Source of the DNA: Harmothoe impar
Taxonomy: Eukaryota > Annelida > Polychaeta > Phyllodocida > Polynoidae
DNA: 64,000 nt
Direction: 5' to 3'
Assembly: GCA_947462335.1 (NCBI GenBank)
Contig: OX381721.1
Span: 434,001 to 498,000, forward strand
The translations under genes and the position numbers were made by a program. Every line of letters begins with the position of its first letter. The stretch's first letter is position 1. The notes under the pieces are model-generated. The model made no database searches. It was not told the origin of the DNA and saw nothing but the letters and a program-made list of their open reading frames with translations. Shown piece after piece: positions 11,287 through 24,500 of this stretch.

Positions 11287-11690
11287 ACCATACATGAGAT
11301 AATCAAATTGTATGTTCTTTTCTTAACTTTTTTCTTTTTAAATAGGGGGGTATTATATTATATCATTGAGAAGTTAAAACCAAATGTATTTGCTGCCTGT
11401 AAGTTTTCCGCAAAAGGACTCATAGTTATTTCATGTATGTATTATGATGAGATTAATTATATGATGATACCACTATACAACAGCTAGCCTGACAGTGGGT
11501 CATCGGCTTTATTGATCAAGCTCAGATAATATGTACACTCGACTCTATGTAAAGAGAAATATTGATTTGTTGGTTATCAGGTAAAAGAATTACCTCATCC
11601 CATACACGAGTGTTCTACAAAAAGCAAAAAATGTTAAATCTTAAGAACTTGTGGTCAATAAAGTCAAATTTGTTCATAAAAAATAAAAAA
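11287..11690 (+). other. 3' UTR and A-rich tail of the inner LINE
   Basis: A non-coding stretch lies between the ORF2 stop and the resumption of the outer RT at 11691. It ends with CAATAAAG near 11656 and an A-rich tail. The first ~43 codons of the frame opening at 11562 lie here and are not part of any protein. Confidence 0.7.
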
Positions 11691-12656
11691 ATCTCTGGAA
11701 GAAATCTCGCCTGGGTGGTACACTATTTAACTGATAGGAAACAGCAAGTTACTGCTAATAATACAGTGTCAGGTACACAAGGACTATCCTGTGGAACGCC
11801 ACAGGGTAGTATTTTGGGTCCTTTATTCTTTTTAACATATGTTAATGATATGAAAAATGATGATTTACATGTAAAAACCTTATTATATGCAGATGACACT
11901 ATTCTTTATGTATCTGGCAAAGATGTAGCGGCATCAGCAATACACCTTCAGCGAGGTTTAAATAAACACTCTATGTGGTCATCGACTAATAAGCTAACTA
12001 TGAACGAAAAGAAAACAAAGTTAATGTTCTTTGCAGCAGCTCCTACGTATAAAAAAGCAAAACTTCATGAGTTAAATATAACTGTGAATGGTGAAAAAGA
12101 TCATTTTGTACCCACGTTTAAGTACTTGGGTGTGACACTTGATTACGAGCTGAATTACAATGCACATGTAAATCAATTGAAAAAATCTTTGTCTTTTAAA
12201 ACATATTTATTAGGACAGCTAAAGTTGTATGTACGCACTGATTTAACATTGTTGATATATAAAACATATGCATTACCGGTAATAGACTATTCAGATATCT
12301 TATACAGCAAAGCATCTAATGATAGCCTACAAGGCCTACAGTATATACAAAATAGGTGCTAAAAGTTTTGCTTAAAGGTACCGCATCTTACATTGACTGA
12401 TTTTGTACATGAACAAGCTCGTTTTCCAATGTTAGCAGAAAGGAGGCTATACCATGCTAGAGTATGTGGCCATAAGCTGACTCGCCTTGAAGTTAATTGT
12501 ACTCAGGACCACCCGTGCAAACACAGCCCCCTTGTTAAATATGATATAATTCATTCAGCAGGCTATGAACGCAGTATGGAAGTGCACGCACCTGGAACAC
12601 TTTAATTCCTCAAAGAAGAAGTATTGAGCCCATATCTGAATGAAAAAATGAAATGA
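11691..12656 (+). pseudogene. outer LINE reverse transcriptase, C-terminal half
   Basis: This continues the RT cut at 5175. It carries G-R-N-L, then G-T-P-Q-G-S-I-L-G-P, L-L-Y-A-D-D, K-L-T-M-N, and F-K-Y-L-G-V, then the C-terminal region with A-L-P-V-I-D-Y and K-Y-D-I-I-H-S, collinear with the inner copy. In-frame TAAs at 12360-12362 and 12603-12605 break it. The same frame continues to TGA at 12654-12656. The catalytic A-D-D is present, but the gene is split by 6.5 kb and dead. Confidence 0.85.
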
Positions 12657-13724
12657 AAAGATTTTTACTTGAAACAATCCCAAAAAATACTGTTAATCTG
12701 TATTAGTTTTCTCACATTTTCCCAGTTGTTAGTCCTGAGCAAGAAATCGTATCTTTTCTCCGAAATACTAGACTGTGTAATGTCCATGTGACCGGTAACC
12801 GGGACTTCTGTAACCAATTAATTATAAGTTTTAGTCTCATTGCAGAATGTGTAGTCTCGGGAGTCATGAGTTCTCTACACATGGGATTGCTATACATAAA
12901 AGCATCCCTGCATGAACATATACACTAAAAAGTCAATAAACTAGGGACTTTTAGCAACCATGCCATAGTTCATAATGTGTAGACATGATATAGGTTTTTA
13001 CTAGAGCCACAAATTCAAATATAGCTCCTTATTGAGTCTTACCTATACAAAATCAAATACATTTTATAATCATTAATGCAGATGAATTTTGTATCTAAAG
13101 GGTGTTAATAATAACCAAGAGTTATTCCTCATTGATGTTGTGGTAGGGGTAAATGTAAATAATGGTACGTCCCAGTTCATGAATGGATGTTTCATGACAG
13201 GTGAATTTAACAAGGTTGTTATAAGAGTAAAATAATGTTCTAATATCCAATGATAGTGTAGCCGGCAGCTGTGCTGCTAGCTTATGTGGTATATCTATTG
13301 TATGTTAATGTGATAATGTAAAACAAGTCGGGTTTTATTATTGTTCATAACATGTTTATTCCATAATGAGTACCAACGGTTCGTTTCATATACCGTTGTT
13401 ATCATATTCGGTTACATACCGATGTTACCGTTAAAATCTCATTAAGGGTTTTATAACGCATTATGTAACTTTAACACTTGATGGCACTGCTGGTACTGTC
13501 ATGTGACTGCCACAGCCCTGTATACAAGGTGGAGAAAAGTCAGTCAGGTTTGGGACTGCTGAGGCAACACCATCCTGCACTCTGGGCTAACTCTATGCTG
13601 TAGTTGTTACCCTACTGTATTATTTTATTAGATCTGGTTCTGATTGCTGTTATAACTGACAGTTACTGCAGTCAAATAATACTGAGCATTTTCTTTAATC
13701 AGGTCCGGGAAATGAAGGGAAATA

Positions 13725-13780
13725 CTGGTTAAATTGCCCAAAAGAACATACATACATGTTCTTTTGGGCAATTTAACCAG
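13725..13780. repeat. perfect 25 bp inverted repeat with 6 nt loop
   Basis: The arms CTGGTTAAATTGCCCAAAAG(AACAT) and its exact complement enclose ACATAC. Transcribed on either strand this gives an uninterrupted 25 bp stem. It is too short for a known MITE and shorter than a typical animal pre-miRNA stem. Confidence 0.85.
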
Positions 13781-14407
13781 ATTTTTCTGTTATATACATG
13801 ATGTCACCATTGTGTCCTCATACTCTGAAAGTGGATGTAGCAACTACAATGGAAGTCATTTTCTTATGACAAAAAACATGAATTCCAATAATGTATGGGA
13901 GGAATATCAACTATGTATTATAAATTCCAATATTGGCTATAAAATGTATGCATTGGAAATGTGATATAATACCTCATAGTATTCTTAGACTATTAGCAAC
14001 CTCAGATAACTAAATATCATTTCTCAATAAGATATGGCCAAAATCATGATTTAAGTGATGGCTACCCAATTGGAGTATGTTTAAGAAAATCCTAATAATT
14101 CCATGATATCGTCAAACCCTGGGAATGATTCAAAAACATTTCTCACCAAGATATGGCCATATGATTAACACTAAATTCTGCAGTTCTTCAGCCTTGTTTG
14201 AATTTGAAAATGTTGTGTGTGCATGGCATAGATCTACCTGAAATCTGATCAGTACAGGTCATTCTATAAGTTTGGCATGGATGCCACCCTCAAACATTCC
14301 CTTCCTCATAAAGCATCTTTGGACCTCTTTTGAAATTCTGCCTCCAGTCTTTTTCAGAAGTCCTAGATTACACTTACAGAGGTCATGACCTGCAGTAAAA
14401 GCAGCCA

Positions 14408-14718
14408 GATCAATTATTACAGGACGCGACGCTATGCATGGGTGGATTCTGTGACACCAGGTGTACGGGTCAGTGACGGTGCAGACACAAAGTATTCCTG
14501 CAGCATCCATTGTCAACATCCCCTCCATATGGGGTGTTTATCCAACCGTAGCAGGACTGCAGGCTGTGTGACCATACAGACAGGATAAGACGCTATCCTT
14601 GTTGTCACTGTGTGAATAGGTGCACAGGTCAGTGACAGTGCAGACATCATGTATTCTGTACCTTTCATTCTCCACATCGCATTGAGCGGTTGTGTTAATC
14701 CAACCGTAGCAGGACTAT
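14408..14718. repeat. diverged tandem duplication, ~158 bp
   Basis: GACGCTAT, GGTCAGTGAC(G/A)GTGCAGACA and CCAACCGTAGCAGGACT occur in the same order twice; the last is at 14542 and 14700, giving a 158 bp offset. No coding role is seen. Confidence 0.7.
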
Positions 14719-15539
14719 TTTTAATAATTTACCTATAAAGTACCATCATAGATTTCAAATGATTCTAGGTGCACCCTAAAACCATGTGGCGGTGTTTCCC
14801 TGAAAAAATAGATCAGACCATGAGGTTAAGGGGGGAGTGAGAACAAACTCTCTAAATTGCTGAAATATATTAATTTAGGGTTGAGAATTATTTTTTTATC
14901 TGGTAGGACATGAACTTGTATTAGTAAAAAGATAGAAAATGACAGCAAAGGGTTGTAGGTCTTGGTAGCAGTGGCATCTCATCATGCATGATGCATAGCC
15001 TGTCTGTGTGTGTTTGTATTGGAGCGTGGCAGTGGAATGATGTCCCTTTGTCAGGTGTAGTGACGTGTGACACCTGACTGCCCAATTATCTGTGGGGGCT
15101 GACCACATGGCCTGGTGTCCTCAGCTTCACTGCAGGGTGACTGAAGACTGCGAGAGATCAATATAATGACATATGCTGCTGTTCTACTCCAGTGGATTCA
15201 ACTATAACAGAAAGAGAAACTGATGGTCATGGCAACCTATTTGGATTCATAGAAGGGTCCCATTCCTGATCTCAATATGTGACATGTACTAGGAAAAGGG
15301 ACCTTAGTGTACCCTGCACGAAGGGTGTTTTTCGCATATCTTGTCACATGTGTCCTTATATTCCCCACTTATATAAATGGGCTCTTTCTCAACATAATCT
15401 TGCTCTGCTGCTTCTCCCTCCCTTGTCTCCCTCCCTCCCTCTAATAGGATACAAGATTAAATGACTATTTCACCCCTGGGATCTCGAAAGTTTTCAGGTG
15501 GTTGGAAAAAGCATTTAAAACCCCTCCAACACAAAAGAG

Positions 15540-18500
15540 TAAAATTAAGTATGCAATTAATCTTGGAATAGTCCTCCCGTTTTTTTCTCTCCAAGGTGGC
15601 ATCCATTACTAACGAACAAACTTGCTTACAATCTATGTGGTATCAAGGTTTATTGTCATCCAAAGCCATTGGAAATAGGCCCATAAGATACAAAACATCA
15701 TTCTTTGCATTTGTCTTTCTTTCTACAACAGCAGTTTTCTGTCCTACAAGTTTGATAGTTTTTTCATTATAGGGGTTTAAACATTTTATGGGAGAGACCA
15801 AGAATTCATCAAAGTCCCGAAAAAGTGAAGCATTCAACTATCAATTCCACCTTTCATTTGTGCTCTGTTATTTTGTTTTAAAGGTCACATCCATTAAAAA
15901 ACACACTTGCCTCTTATGTTGTATCAACAATATTTCTATCCAAAATGTGTCAGAAAGAGAGACCCCCTTGAGAAAATTGAAGATTTAGAACAAATATGAT
16001 ATGGACTAACAAGTTAGTACGACTATTGATCGACAGCGGGTGGTACCAGCTCTCCCGCCAGTGACGCCGTGACGTCACTGCGGGCTGCCGCTCGGTCAAT
16101 CATGGACATTTACCCTTTTAAAATTTCGGGAGAGACCCTTTAAAAATTTCTTCTTTATTTTTGCTCTGACAAATACTTTCAAATATTGCATCCATTACAA
16201 AGACATTTGCTCCTTCACATTGTATTTGCTTTTGACATTTCTTGTCACCAAAAGCTGTTACAATGAGGTTGCTTGGCATTTTCTTAACACCTCAAATTCT
16301 GTCATTCTTTGTATTTCCCCTCCCATTTTTCTTTCTTTCTACAACAGCAGTTTTCTGTTCTACAAGTTTGATAGTTTTCTCATTTTAGGGGTTTAAACAT
16401 TTTCCGGGAGAGACCAAGAATTCATCAACGGCCTGAAAAAGTATAGCATTCCGAACATCCAGCTCCAATATTTGGGATAACCCTGATATACTCTGAATTC
16501 CATCTGATATTCATCCATTTGATATCTTCTTTCCAAGGTCACATCCATTACATTGACACTTTCTTTTTCTTTACAATCCACCTTGCAACATCCTTTCCTC
16601 TCACCTAAAGCTGTAAGAAAAATACCCTAGACAATAAAGCAGAATTGCATTGTATGATATCGGAAATTCTTCAAAACTGAATTTTTTCTCTCAATTCCCT
16701 CTTTTATTTCTGCTCTGATATCTTGTTTTTTAGCTCACATCCATCACAGTCACACTTGTCTCTTCAAAAATTATGTTTTACCACCAATATTTCTATCCAA
16801 ACTGTGTTCTAGAGAGAGAGACCTCTGAAAAAATTAAAGGTTTACATCAAATATATCCCCAAATTCTAGAAAATACTCTCTTTTTTAAACTCTAAATTAG
16901 TCCCTCATTTAATGCTTTGACGAGTTCTCTCAAATGTCCCATCCATTACATAGACACTTGCTCCTTCACATTATATTTGCTTTTGACATTTATTGTCACC
17001 AAAACATGTTACAATGAGGCCCCTGGGAAATCAAACAGCTGTAGACCATCACATTTTCTAAACACCTCAAATTCTGTCAATATTTGTATTTCCCCACCCA
17101 TTTTCCTTTCTTTCTACAACAGCAGTTTTCTGTTCTACAAGTTTGATAGTTTTCTCATTTTAGGGGTTTAAACATTTTCCAAGAGAGACCAAGAATTCAT
17201 CAACGGCCTGAAAAAGTAAAGCATTCCTAAGATCCAGATCCAATTTTTGGTATAACCCTGGTATACTCTGAATTCCATCTGATATTCATCCATTTGATAT
17301 CTTCTTTCCAATGTCACATCCATTACATTGACACTTTCTTTTTCTTCACAATCCACCTTGCAACATCCTTTCCTCTCACCTAAAGCTATAAGAAAAAGAC
17401 CCTAGAAAATGAAGCAGAATTACATTGTATGATATTGGAAATTCTTCAAAACTAAATTTTTTCTCTCAATTCCCTCTTTTATTTCTGCTCTGATATCATG
17501 TTTTAAAGCTCACATCCATCACAGTCACACTTGTCTCTTCAAAAATTATGTTTTACCACCAATATTTCTATCCAAACTGTGTTCTAGTGAGAGAGACCTC
17601 TGGAAAAATTAAAGGTTTACATCAAATATATCCCCAAATTCTTGAAAATACTCCCTTTTTTAAACTCTCAATTGGTCCCTCATTTAATGCTTTGACGAGT
17701 TCTCTCAAATGTCCCATCCATTACAAAGACACTTGCTCCTTCACATTGTATTTGCTTTTGACATTTATTGTCACCAAAACCTGTTACAATGAGGTACCTG
17801 GGAAATCAAACAGCTGTAGACCATGACATTTTCTAAACACCTCAAATTCTGTCAATCTTTGTATTTCCCCACCCATTTTTCTTTCTTTCTACAACAGAAG
17901 TTTTCTGTTCTACAAGTTTGATAGTTTTCTCATTTTAGGGGTTTAAACATTTTCCAAGAGAGACCAAGAATTCATCAACGGCCTGAAAAAGTAAAGCATT
18001 CCGAAGATCCAGATCCAATTTTTGGTATAACCCTGGTATACTCTGAATTCCATCTGATATTCACTCATTTGATATCTTCTTTCCAAGGTCACATCCATAA
18101 CATTGACTCTTTCTTCTTCACAATCCATCTTGCAACATCCTTCGCTCTCACCTAAAGCTGTAAGAAAAAGACCCTAGAAAATGAAGCAGAATTACATTGT
18201 ATGATATTGGAAATTCTTCAAAACTGAATTTTTTCTCTCAATTCCCTCTTTTATTCTGCTCTGATATCATGTTTTAAAGCTCACATCCATCACAGTCACA
18301 CTTGTCTGTTCAAAAATTATGTTTTACCACCAATATTTCTATCCAAACTGTGTTCTAGAGAGAGAGACCTCTGAAAAAATTAAAGGTTTACATCAAATAT
18401 ATCCCCAAATTCTAGAAAATACTCCCTTTTTTAAACTCTTAATTGGTCCCTCATTTAATGCTTTGACGAGTTCTCTCAAATGTCCCATCAATTACAAAGA

Positions 18501-21500
18501 CACTTGCTCCTTCACCTTGTATTTGCTTTTGATAGTTTTCTCATTTTAGGGGTTTAAACATTTTCCAAGAGAGACCAAGAATTCATCAACGGCCTGAAAA
18601 AGTAAAGCATTCCGAAGATCCAGATCCAATTTTTGGTATAACCCTGGTATACTCTGAATTCCATCTGATATTCATCCATTTGATATCTTCTTTCCAAGGT
18701 CACATCCTCTACATTGACACTTTCTTTTTCTTCACAATCCACCTACGACATCCTTTCCTCTCACCTAAAGCTGTAAAAAAAAAGACCCTAGAAAATGAAG
18801 CAGAATTACATTGTATGATATCGGAAATTCTTCAAAACTGAATTTTTTCTCTCAATTCCCTCTTTTATATCTGCTCTGATATCATGTTTTAAAGCTCACA
18901 TCCATCACAGTCACACTTGTCTCTTCAAAAATAATGTTTTATCACCAATATTTCTATCCAAACTGTGTTCTAGAGAGAGAGACCTCTGAAAAAATTAAAG
19001 GTTTACATCAAATATATCCCCAAATTCTAGAAAATACTCTCTTTTTTAAACTCTAAATTGTTCCTTTATTTAATGCTTTGACGAGTTCTCTCAAATGTCC
19101 CATCCATTACATAGACACTTGCTCCTTCACATTGTATTTGCTTTTGACATTAATTGTCCCCAAAACCTGTTACAATGAGGCCCCTGGGAAATCAAACAGC
19201 TGTAGACCATCACATTTTCTAAACACCTCAAATTCTGTCATTCTTTGTATTTCCCCTCCAATTTTTCTTTCTTTCTACAACAGCAGTTTTCTGTTCTACA
19301 AGTTTGATAGTTTTCTCATTTTAGGGATTTAAACATTTTCCGGGAGAGACCAAGAATTCATCAACGGCCTGAAGAAGTAAAGCATTCCAAACATCCAGCT
19401 CCAATATTTGGGATAACCCTGATATACTCTGAATTCCATCTGATATTCATCCATTTGATATCTTCTTTCCAAGGTCACATCCATTACATTGACACTTTCC
19501 CTTTCTTCACATTTCACCTTGCAACATCCTTTCCTCTCACCTAAAGCTGTAAGAAAAAGACCCTAGAAAATGAAGCAGAATTACATTGTATGATATTGGA
19601 AATTCTTCAAAACTGAATTTTTTCTCTCAATTCCCTCTTTTATACTGCTCTGAGATCATGTTTTAAGGCTCACATCCATCACAGTCACACTTGTCTCTTC
19701 AAAAATTATGTTTTACCACCAATATTTCTATCCAAACTGTGTTCTAGAGAGAGAGACCTCTGAAAAAATTAAAGGTTTACATCAAATATATCCCCAAATT
19801 CTAGAAAATACTCCCTTTTTTAAACTCACAATTGGTCCCTCATTTAATGCTTTGACGAGTTCTCTCAAATGACCCATCCATTACAAAGACACTTGCTCCT
19901 TCACATTGTTTTTGCTTTTGACATTTATTGTCACCAAAACCTGTTACAATGAGGTACCTGGGAAATCAAACAGCTGTAGACCAAGACATTTTCTAAACAC
20001 CTCAAATTCTGTCAATCTTTGTATTTCCCCTCCAATTTTTCTTTCTTTCTACAACAGAAGTTTTCTGTTCTACAAGTTTGATAGTTTTCTCATTTTAGGG
20101 GTTTAAACATTTTCCAAGAGAGACCAAGAATTCATCAACGGCCTGAAAAAGTAAAGCATTCCGAAGATCCAGATCCATTTTTTGGTATAACCCTGGTAAA
20201 CTCTGAATTCCATCTGATATTCATCCATTTGATATCTTCCTTCCAAGGTCACATCCATTACATTGACTCTTTCTTTTTCTTCACAATCCACCTTGCAACA
20301 TCCTTTGCTCTCACCTTAAGCTGTAAGAAAAAGACCCTAGAAAATGAAGCAGAATTACATTGTATGATATCGGAAATTCTTCAAAACTGAATTTTTTCTC
20401 TCAATTCCCTCTTTTTTTTCTGCTCTGATATCATGTTTTAAAGCTCACATCCATCACAGTCACACTTGTCTCTTCAAAAATTATATTTTACCACCAATAT
20501 TTCTATCCAAACTGTGTTCTAGAGAGAGAGACCTCTGAAAAAATTAAAGGTTTACATCAAATATATTCCCAAATTCTAGAAAATACTCTCTTTTTTAAAC
20601 TCTAAATTGTTCCTTTCTTTAATGCTTTGACGAGTTCTCTCAAATGTCCCATCCATTACATAAACACTTGCTCCTTCACATTGTATTTGATTTTGACATT
20701 TATTGTCCCCAAAACCTGTTACAATGAGGCCCCTGGGAAATCAAACAGCTGTAGACCATCACATTTTCTAAACACCTCAAATTCTGTCATTCTTTGTATT
20801 TCCCCTCAAATTTTTCTTTCTTTCTACAACAGCAGTTTTCTGTTCTACAAGTTTGATAGTTTTCTCATTTTAGGGGTTTAAACATTTTCCAAGAGAGACC
20901 AAGAATTCATCAACGGCCTGAAGAAGTAAAGCATTCCGAACATCCAGCTCCAATATTTGGGATAACCCTGATATACTCTGAATTCCATCTGATATTCATC
21001 CATTTGATATCTTCTTTCCAAGGTCACATCCATAACATTGACTCTTTCTTCTTCACAATCCATCTTGCAACATCCTTCGCTCTCACCTAAAGCTGTAAGA
21101 AAAAGACCCTAGAAAATGAAGCAGAATTACATTGTATGATATTGGAAATTCTTCAAAACAGAATTTTTTCTCTCAATTCCCTATTTTATTCTGCTCGTAT
21201 ATCATGTTTTAAAGCTCACATCCATCACAGTCACACTAGTCTCTTCAAAAATTATGTTTTCCCACCAATATTTCTATCCAAACTGTGTTCTAGAGAGAGA
21301 GACCTCTGAAAAAATTAAAGGTTTACATCAAATATATCCCCAAATTCTAGAAAATACTCCCTTTTTTAAACTCTTAATTGGTCCCTCATTTAATGCTTTG
21401 ACGAGTTCTCTCAAATGTCCCATCCATTACAAAGACACTTGGTCCTTCACATTGTATTTGCTTTTGACATTTATTGTCACCAAAACCTGTTACAATGAGG

Positions 21501-24500
21501 TACCTGGGAAATCAAATAGCTGTAGACCATCACATTTTCTAAACACCTCAAATTCTGTCAATCTTTGTATTTCCCCACCCATTTTTCTTTCTTTCTACAA
21601 CAGAAGTTTTCTGTTCTTCAAGTTTGATAGTTTTCTCATTTTAGGGGTTTAAACATTTTCCAAGAGAGACCAAGAATTCATCAACGGCCTGAAAAAGTAA
21701 AGCATTCCGAAGATCCAGATCCAATTTTTGGGATAACCCTGGTATACTCTGAATTCCATCTGATATTCATTCATTTGATATCTTCTTTCCAAGGTCACAT
21801 CCATAACATTGACTCTTTCTTCTTCACAATCCATCTTGCAACATCCTTCACTCTCACCTAAAGCTGTAAGAAAAAGACCCTAGAAAATGAAGCAGAATTA
21901 CATTGTATGATATTGGAAATTCTTCAAAACTGAATTTTTTCTCTCAATTCCCTCTTTTATTTCTGCTCTGATATCATGTTTTAAAGCTCACATCCATCAC
22001 AGTCACACTAGTCTCTTCAAAAATTATGTTTTACCACCAATATTTCTATCCAAACTGTGTTCTAGAGAGAGAGACCTCTGAAAAACTGACAGGTTTACAT
22101 CAAATATATCCCCAAATTCTAGAAAATACTCTCTTTTTTAAACTCTAAAATGTTTCTTTATTTAATGCTTTGACGAGTTCTCTCAAATGTCCCATCCATT
22201 ACATAGACACTTGCTCCTTCACATTGTATTTGCTTTTGACATTTATTGTCCCCAAAACCTGTTACAATGAGGCCCCTGGGAAATCAAACAGCTGTAGACC
22301 ATGACATTTTCTAAACACCTCAAATTCTGTCAATCTTTGTATTTCCCCTCCAATTTTTCTTTCTTTCTACAACAGCAGTTTTCTGTTCTACAAGTTTGAT
22401 AGTTTTCTCATTTTAGGGGTTTAAACATTTTCCAAGAGAGACCAAGAATTCATCAACGGCCTGAAGAAGTAAAGCATTCCGAACATCCAGCTCCAATATT
22501 TGGGATAACCCTGATATACTCTGAATTCCATCTGATATTCATCCATTTGATTTCTTCTTTCCAAGGTCACATCCATTACATTGACACTTTCTTTTTCTTC
22601 ACAATCCACCTTGCAACATCCTTTCCTCTCACCTAAAGCTGTAAAAAAAAGACCCTAGACAATAAAGCAGAAATGCATTGTATGATATCGGAAATTCTTC
22701 AAAACTGAATTTTTTCTCTCAATTCGCTCTTTTATTTCTGCTCTGATATATTGTTTTTTAGCTCACATCCATCACAGTAACACTTGTCTCTTCAAAAATT
22801 ATGTTTTCCCACCAATATTTCTATCCAAACTGTGTTCTAGAGAGAGAGACCTCTGAAAAAATTAAAGGTTTACATCAAATATATCCCCAAATTCTAGAAA
22901 ATACTCTCTTTTTAAAACTCTAAATTGGTCCCTCATTTAATGCTTTGACGAGTTCTCTCAAATGTCCCATCCATTACATAGACACTTGCTCCTTCACATT
23001 GTATTTGCTTTTGACATTTATTGTAACCAAAAGCTGTTACAATGAGGCCCCTGGGAAATCAAACAGCTGTAGACCATCACATTTTCTAAACACCTCAAAT
23101 TCTGTCATTCTTTGTATTTCCCCTCCAATTTTTCTTTCTTTCTACAACAGCAGTTTTCTGTTCTACAAGTTTGATAGTTTTCTCATTTTAGGGGTTTAAA
23201 CATTTTCCAAGAGAGACCAAGAATTCATCAACGGCCTGAAGAAGTAAAGCATTCCGAACATCCAGCTCCAATATTTGGGATAACCCTGATATACTCTGAA
23301 TTCCATCTGATATTCATTCATTTGATATCTTCTTTCCAAGGTCACATCCATAACATTGACTCTTTCTTCTTCACAATCCATCTTGCAACATCCTTCACTC
23401 TCACCTAAAGCTGTAAGAAAAAGACCCTAGAAAATGAAGCAGAATTACATTGTATGATATTGGAAATTCTTCAAAACTGAATTTTTTCTCTCAATTCGCT
23501 CTTTTATTTCTGCTCTGATATCATGTTTTAAAGCTCACATCCATCACAGTCACACTTGTCTCTTCAAAAATTATGTTTTACCACCAATATTTCTAACCAA
23601 ACTGTGTTCTAGAGAGAGAGACCTCTGAAAAAATGACAGGTTTACATCAAATATATCCCGTAATTCTAGAAAATACTCTCTTTTTTAAACTCTAAATTGT
23701 TCCTTTATTTAATGCTTTGACGAGATCTCTCAAATGTCCCATCCATTACATAGACACTTGCTCCTTCACATTGTATTTGCTTTTGATATTTATTGTCCCC
23801 AAAACCTGTTACAATGAGGCCCCTGGGAAATCAAACAGCTGTAGACCATCACATTTTCTAAACACCTCAAATTCTGTCATTCTTTGTATTTCCCCTCCAA
23901 TTTTTCTTTCTTTTTACAACAGCAGTTTTCTGTTCTACAAGTTTGATAGTTTTCTCATTTTAGGGGTTTAAACATTTTCCAAGAGAGACCAAGAATTCAT
24001 CAACGGCCTGAAGAAGTAAAGCATTCCGAAGATCCAGCTCCAATATTTGGGATAACCCTGATATACTCTGAATTCCATCTGATATTCATCCATTTGATTT
24101 CTTCTTTCCAAGGTCACATCCATTACATTTACACTTTCTTTTTCTTTACAATCCACCTTGCAACATCCTTTCCTCTCACCTAAAGCTGTTAAAAAAAAAG
24201 ACCATAGACAATGAAGCAGAATTGCATTGTATGATATCGGAAATTCTTCAAAACTGAATTTTTTCTCTCAATTCCCTCTTTTATTTCTGCTCTGATATCA
24301 TGTTTTAAAGCTCACATCCATCACAGTCACACTTGTCTCTTCAAAAATTATGTTTTCCCACCAATATTTGTATCCAAACTGTGTTCTAGAGAGAGAGACC
24401 TCTGAAAAAATTAAAGGTTTACATCAAATATATCCCCAAATTCTAGAAAATACTCTCTTTTTAAAACTCTAAATTGGTCCCTCATTTAATGCTTTGACGA

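Larger units (their letters stand above)
5176..11690 (+). mobile_element. inner LINE (CR1/L2-like, ORF1 with NADAR domain), nearly full length
   Basis: This 6.5 kb non-LTR retrotransposon is inserted into the RT of the outer copy. The 5' end starts near ACATGGCGGC at 5178. The 3' end is an A-rich tail (TAAAAAATAAAAAA, 11677-11690) preceded by a CAATAAAG signal. Flanks ATCTCATTGGAA (5164-5175) and ATCTCTGGAA (11691-11700) look like a slightly decayed target-site duplication, and the outer RT reads K-Y-G-I-S across the junction into G-R-N-L. ORF1 has one stop and one homopolymer shift. ORF2 has two frameshifts. The clade within the Jockey/CR1/L2 group is not resolved. Confidence 0.85.
12657..15540. 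other. non-coding AT-rich region between LINE nest and satellite
   Basis: No frame here has recognisable protein motifs or sensible composition; the longest are under 90 codons. It holds a perfect hairpin at 13725, a diverged duplication at 14408-14718 and a pyrimidine tract near 15410-15441. The start presumably includes the 3' UTR of the outer LINE. Confidence 0.6.

Noticed and set aside
5176..11690. ADP-ribosyltransferase (DarT-like) partner for the NADAR domain
   Set aside because: No frame in the LINE or its surroundings resembles an ADP-ribosyltransferase, so a toxin-antitoxin pair is not supported.
14259..14588. Small frames on both strands near 14.4 kb
   Set aside because: They overlap a diverged tandem duplication, have no motifs, and are not maintained in the second copy.
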